In this document: positions 42,224-43,752 of the stretch, piece by piece
How positions within the stretch are numbered: position 1 is the stretch's first letter
How the letters are laid out: each line of letters begins with the position of its first letter
Origin: a virus
IMG/VR virus record: IMGVR_UViG_3300027810_000018
Coordinates: 1-43,752 of that record
Direction: 5' to 3' (one strand)
Length of the DNA: 43,752 bases
The notes under the pieces: generated by a model
What the model saw: the letters and a program-made list of their open reading frames with translations, nothing else
The model's database searches: none
What the model was told of the DNA's origin: nothing
Translations under genes and position numbers: made by a program

Positions 42224-42506
42224 ATATTATAAAGATGGCGAGAAAAGGTACATGCACTACTGTAAGGATGGTACTGGGCTGTTCCTAGAGGATATGACTG
42301 AAACTCACTTAGAGAACACTATCATGCGTATTCAAAGGTTATCCAAGAGTGGAATTACCCTTATGAATGGTGGAGGACATTTTGCAGAAGATATGTATTA
42401 TGATGAAGAACACCTACTAGGAGATGAAGTTAAAGAACATATGGGTTGGTCTAACTACATAGAAGAAAGACACAGAAGAAATTTAATTAAAGAACTAAAA
42501 CAATAG
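42207..42506 (+). CDS. Hypothetical protein, 99 aa
   Basis: Not recognised. MSKYYKDGEKRYMHYCKDGT and ITLMNGGGHFAEDMYYDEEH are the most distinctive parts. Start could be 42207 or 42216; the latter overlaps the preceding stop by 8 nt, a normal coupling distance here. Confidence 0.5.
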   Translation: MTPMSKYYKDGEKRYMHYCKDGTGLFLEDMTETHLENTIMRIQRLSKSGITLMNGGGHFAEDMYYDEEHLLGDEVKEHMGWSNYIEERHRRNLIKELKQ

Positions 42507-42508
42507 AT

Positions 42509-42691
42509 ATGAAAATAGAATTACTAGTAACACAAAAACATCCTAAAGGGGATGTCAAAAAAGGAAGTATATATATATTTGATAGAGATAGAAATACATA
42601 TATATTAAAGAATGAGAATGGTATTATAATTGCATCTGCAAATGAAGCAGCTGTAAAAGCTTTACCTCATCTATTTAAAAAAATAAAATAA
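42509..42691 (+). CDS. Small beta-rich protein, 60 aa (hypothetical)
   Basis: Compact beta pattern (IELLVTQKHPKGDVKKGSIY, TYILKNENGIIIASANEAAV), possibly an SH3-like barrel. Two nt after the previous stop. No family recognised. Confidence 0.5.
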   Translation: MKIELLVTQKHPKGDVKKGSIYIFDRDRNTYILKNENGIIIASANEAAVKALPHLFKKIK

Positions 42692-42709
42692 TAAATAAAA
42701 CACAAAAAA

Positions 42710-42946
42710 ATGGTATTAGAAAAAACAAAAGAAGAGTATGTTACATTAAGAGAATTTTTAACTGCATTTGGATTGAATGCTGAATTTAGAAAACTATTTG
42801 GTATGAGTATCTCTGAATGGGAGAATGCTCCAGATTTAAGTAGCTATGAGGTAATGGAATTGCTCCTAGACAAACATAGACCTGAGACAGATTACATATT
42901 AATCCAACAACATGAGTCAGATGAAGTTCATCTAATTACACTATAA
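42710..42946 (+). CDS. Hypothetical protein, 78 aa
   Basis: Not recognised. Helical and acidic: EYVTLREFLTAFGLNAEFRK followed by SSYEVMELLLDKHRPETDYI. A short gap follows, holding a possible microprotein. Confidence 0.5.
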   Translation: MVLEKTKEEYVTLREFLTAFGLNAEFRKLFGMSISEWENAPDLSSYEVMELLLDKHRPETDYILIQQHESDEVHLITL

Positions 42947-42958
42947 TTCATAGTGAGA

Positions 42959-43036
42959 ATGAGAGTCAAAGAAAACATAGTTGAATCTATAGTATGGATA
43001 ACATTATTACTGGCAGCCCTATTTTTACAGGGTTAA
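42959..43036 (+). CDS. Single-pass membrane microprotein, 25 aa
   Basis: ATG at 42959, stop TAA at 43034-43036. A charged start (MRVKENIVES) leads to IVWITLLLAALFLQG, one membrane span. Its place between two genes and the lack of any other use for the gap support it modestly. The leader repeat begins right after its stop, as the left copy begins right after the 91-aa gene's stop. Confidence 0.4.
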   Translation: MRVKENIVESIVWITLLLAALFLQG

Positions 43037-43106
43037 AGTATGCTGTAGCAATGCTACGGCAATGCAGATGCAATGCTATAAGATAAGATAAGATAAGATA
43101 ATATAA
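43037..43106 (+). repeat. Leader repeat, right copy: TAGCAATGC-like units plus AAGAT pentamers
   Basis: GTAGCAATGCTACGGCAATG, then AATGCTATAAGATAAGATAA with further pentamers and ATAATATAACA, 14 nt before the ATG at 43121. Same order and orientation relative to the downstream gene as the left copy. GTAGC-AAT-GCTAC can form a small hairpin. Confidence 0.75.
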
Positions 43107-43120
43107 CATATATACACCAA

Positions 43121-43486
43121 ATGGAAAAAAATATAGAACAAATAATCAAAAGAGTAACTAAGCTCCAAGAAGGACTATTTGAATTCGGTAAGGAGACTGC
43201 TCCTGGAGTAACTGAGTACCTAAACAAAATGATGGCTAAGATGAGTAGTGGAGATGAAATTGATATAGAGGGAGAAGAAGTTTTAATGCACCATATATCT
43301 GGACTTCAAACACTATCAAACATTCTACTGGAGTGTTCAAATGACATGGAGTTAACCGTTCATATCGCCAGAGTTTCAGTAGATGAATTCACAAAGCATA
43401 GGGATATGGATACTCCTGATGAAGATGATTTAGACCCTATGGCTAGAGCTATGATAAAAGGAATGGATACTGATACTATCAATTAA
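43121..43486 (+). CDS. Acidic helical protein, 121 aa (unknown)
   Basis: Not recognised. Helical (IEQIIKRVTKLQEGLFEFGK; GLQTLSNILLECSNDMELTV) with an acidic tail (DTPDEDDLDPMARAM). It is headed by the leader repeat, so it may share regulation with the 54-aa gene at the other edge. Confidence 0.55.
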   Translation: MEKNIEQIIKRVTKLQEGLFEFGKETAPGVTEYLNKMMAKMSSGDEIDIEGEEVLMHHISGLQTLSNILLECSNDMELTVHIARVSVDEFTKHRDMDTPDEDDLDPMARAMIKGMDTDTIN

Positions 43487-43501
43487 AAAAGTTATTAACA
43501 A

Positions 43502-43534
43502 TTGTAATATATATGAAGGGATGTTGTATATTTG
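43502..43534 (+). promoter_or_regulatory. Bacteroidota promoter near the right edge
   Basis: TTG at 43502-43504, 22-nt spacer, TATATTTG at 43527-43534, 22 nt before the ATG at 43557. Both elements fit the consensus, marking a new plus-strand transcription unit. Confidence 0.7.
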
Positions 43535-43556
43535 CATACAATTTAAAGAGAAATAA

Positions 43557-43752
43557 TGAGTGAATCACAACAAAAATTATTAGACGAAATAATGGATGGC
43601 TTTAACTTTAGTAGGGTAGCTGATGCAATGGATAGCTTACGATGGGTTTGGTTTTCAAGTGGTGGAGTACCATGTGAATCAGAGATTAGAGTGGCTGCTC
43701 GTGTATTACTATCACAAGTTATTTTAAATGGAGGAAACGTAGCTACAGGAGG
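43557..43752 (+). CDS. 5' part of an unknown gene, cut by the window edge
   Basis: An open frame of 65 codons runs from ATG at 43557 to the edge, starting MSESQQKLLDEIMDGFNFSR and continuing with a SLRWVWFSSGGVP stretch. It follows a good promoter. No family recognised from this fragment. Confidence 0.6.

Noticed and set aside
1-43752. Window edges as genome termini because of the leader repeats near both ends
   Set aside because: Both edges cut through genes and a third partial copy lies inside, so the repeats alone do not show genome ends.

Overview
The window is part of the genome of a tailed, probably short-tailed (podovirus-like) bacteriophage of a Bacteroidota host, most likely a member of the Flavobacteriia. 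The host inference rests on four things: AT-rich DNA, start codons without Shine-Dalgarno sequences, repeated Bacteroidota-type promoters (TAnnTTTG, in places with an upstream TTTG/TTG), and a structural protein carrying GCTDP-type and leucine-rich repeats typical of flavobacterial surface proteins. Both ends cut through genes, so the window is a fragment. No polymerase, helicase, integrase, repressor or RNA polymerase was recognised; replication genes presumably lie outside.

Layout. Positions 1-35052 form a tightly packed minus-strand block of virion genes. Read in transcription order (right to left) it holds: six small genes, one of them a tandem GroES-like co-chaperonin; large terminase; portal; scaffold-like protein; major capsid protein; a capsid-adjacent gene; three modular fibre/appendage proteins, one with leucine-rich repeats; another fibre-like protein; three ring/connector-like proteins; a 1478-residue tail muzzle/nozzle-like protein; a cupin-like protein; two internal virion or cargo-like proteins; a 3015-residue multidomain 'polyvalent' protein; and three small genes. 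The block is divided by TATATTTGT promoter boxes and by hairpin terminators after the small-gene cluster, the capsid gene and the capsid-adjacent gene.

At about 35.1 kb transcription diverges. A consensus plus-strand promoter drives a Cys-rich 21-residue microprotein and an HNH-like protein, followed by a terminator. A 1.3-kb non-coding region comes next, with AT repeats, paired direct repeats, a perfect 16-bp palindrome and six iteron-like TATCAAGTAGTTA copies; it may be an origin or a regulatory hub. From 36866 to the right edge there are about twenty small plus-strand genes, mostly unknown, that look like early/accessory phage genes.

Most notable signals: (1) a dispersed palindrome TAGGACA(A)GTCCTA, five copies of which lie 21-25 nt before start codons in the plus-strand operon, with one exact and one variant copy inside genes; (2) a leader repeat of TAGCAATGC-like units plus AAGAT pentamers upstream of genes at both edges of the window on opposite strands, with a partial copy in the 1.3-kb region; (3) host-surface-protein domains fused to a phage structural base, within a modular paralogous fibre array; (4) a degenerate tRNA-like cloverleaf at 37349-37413.
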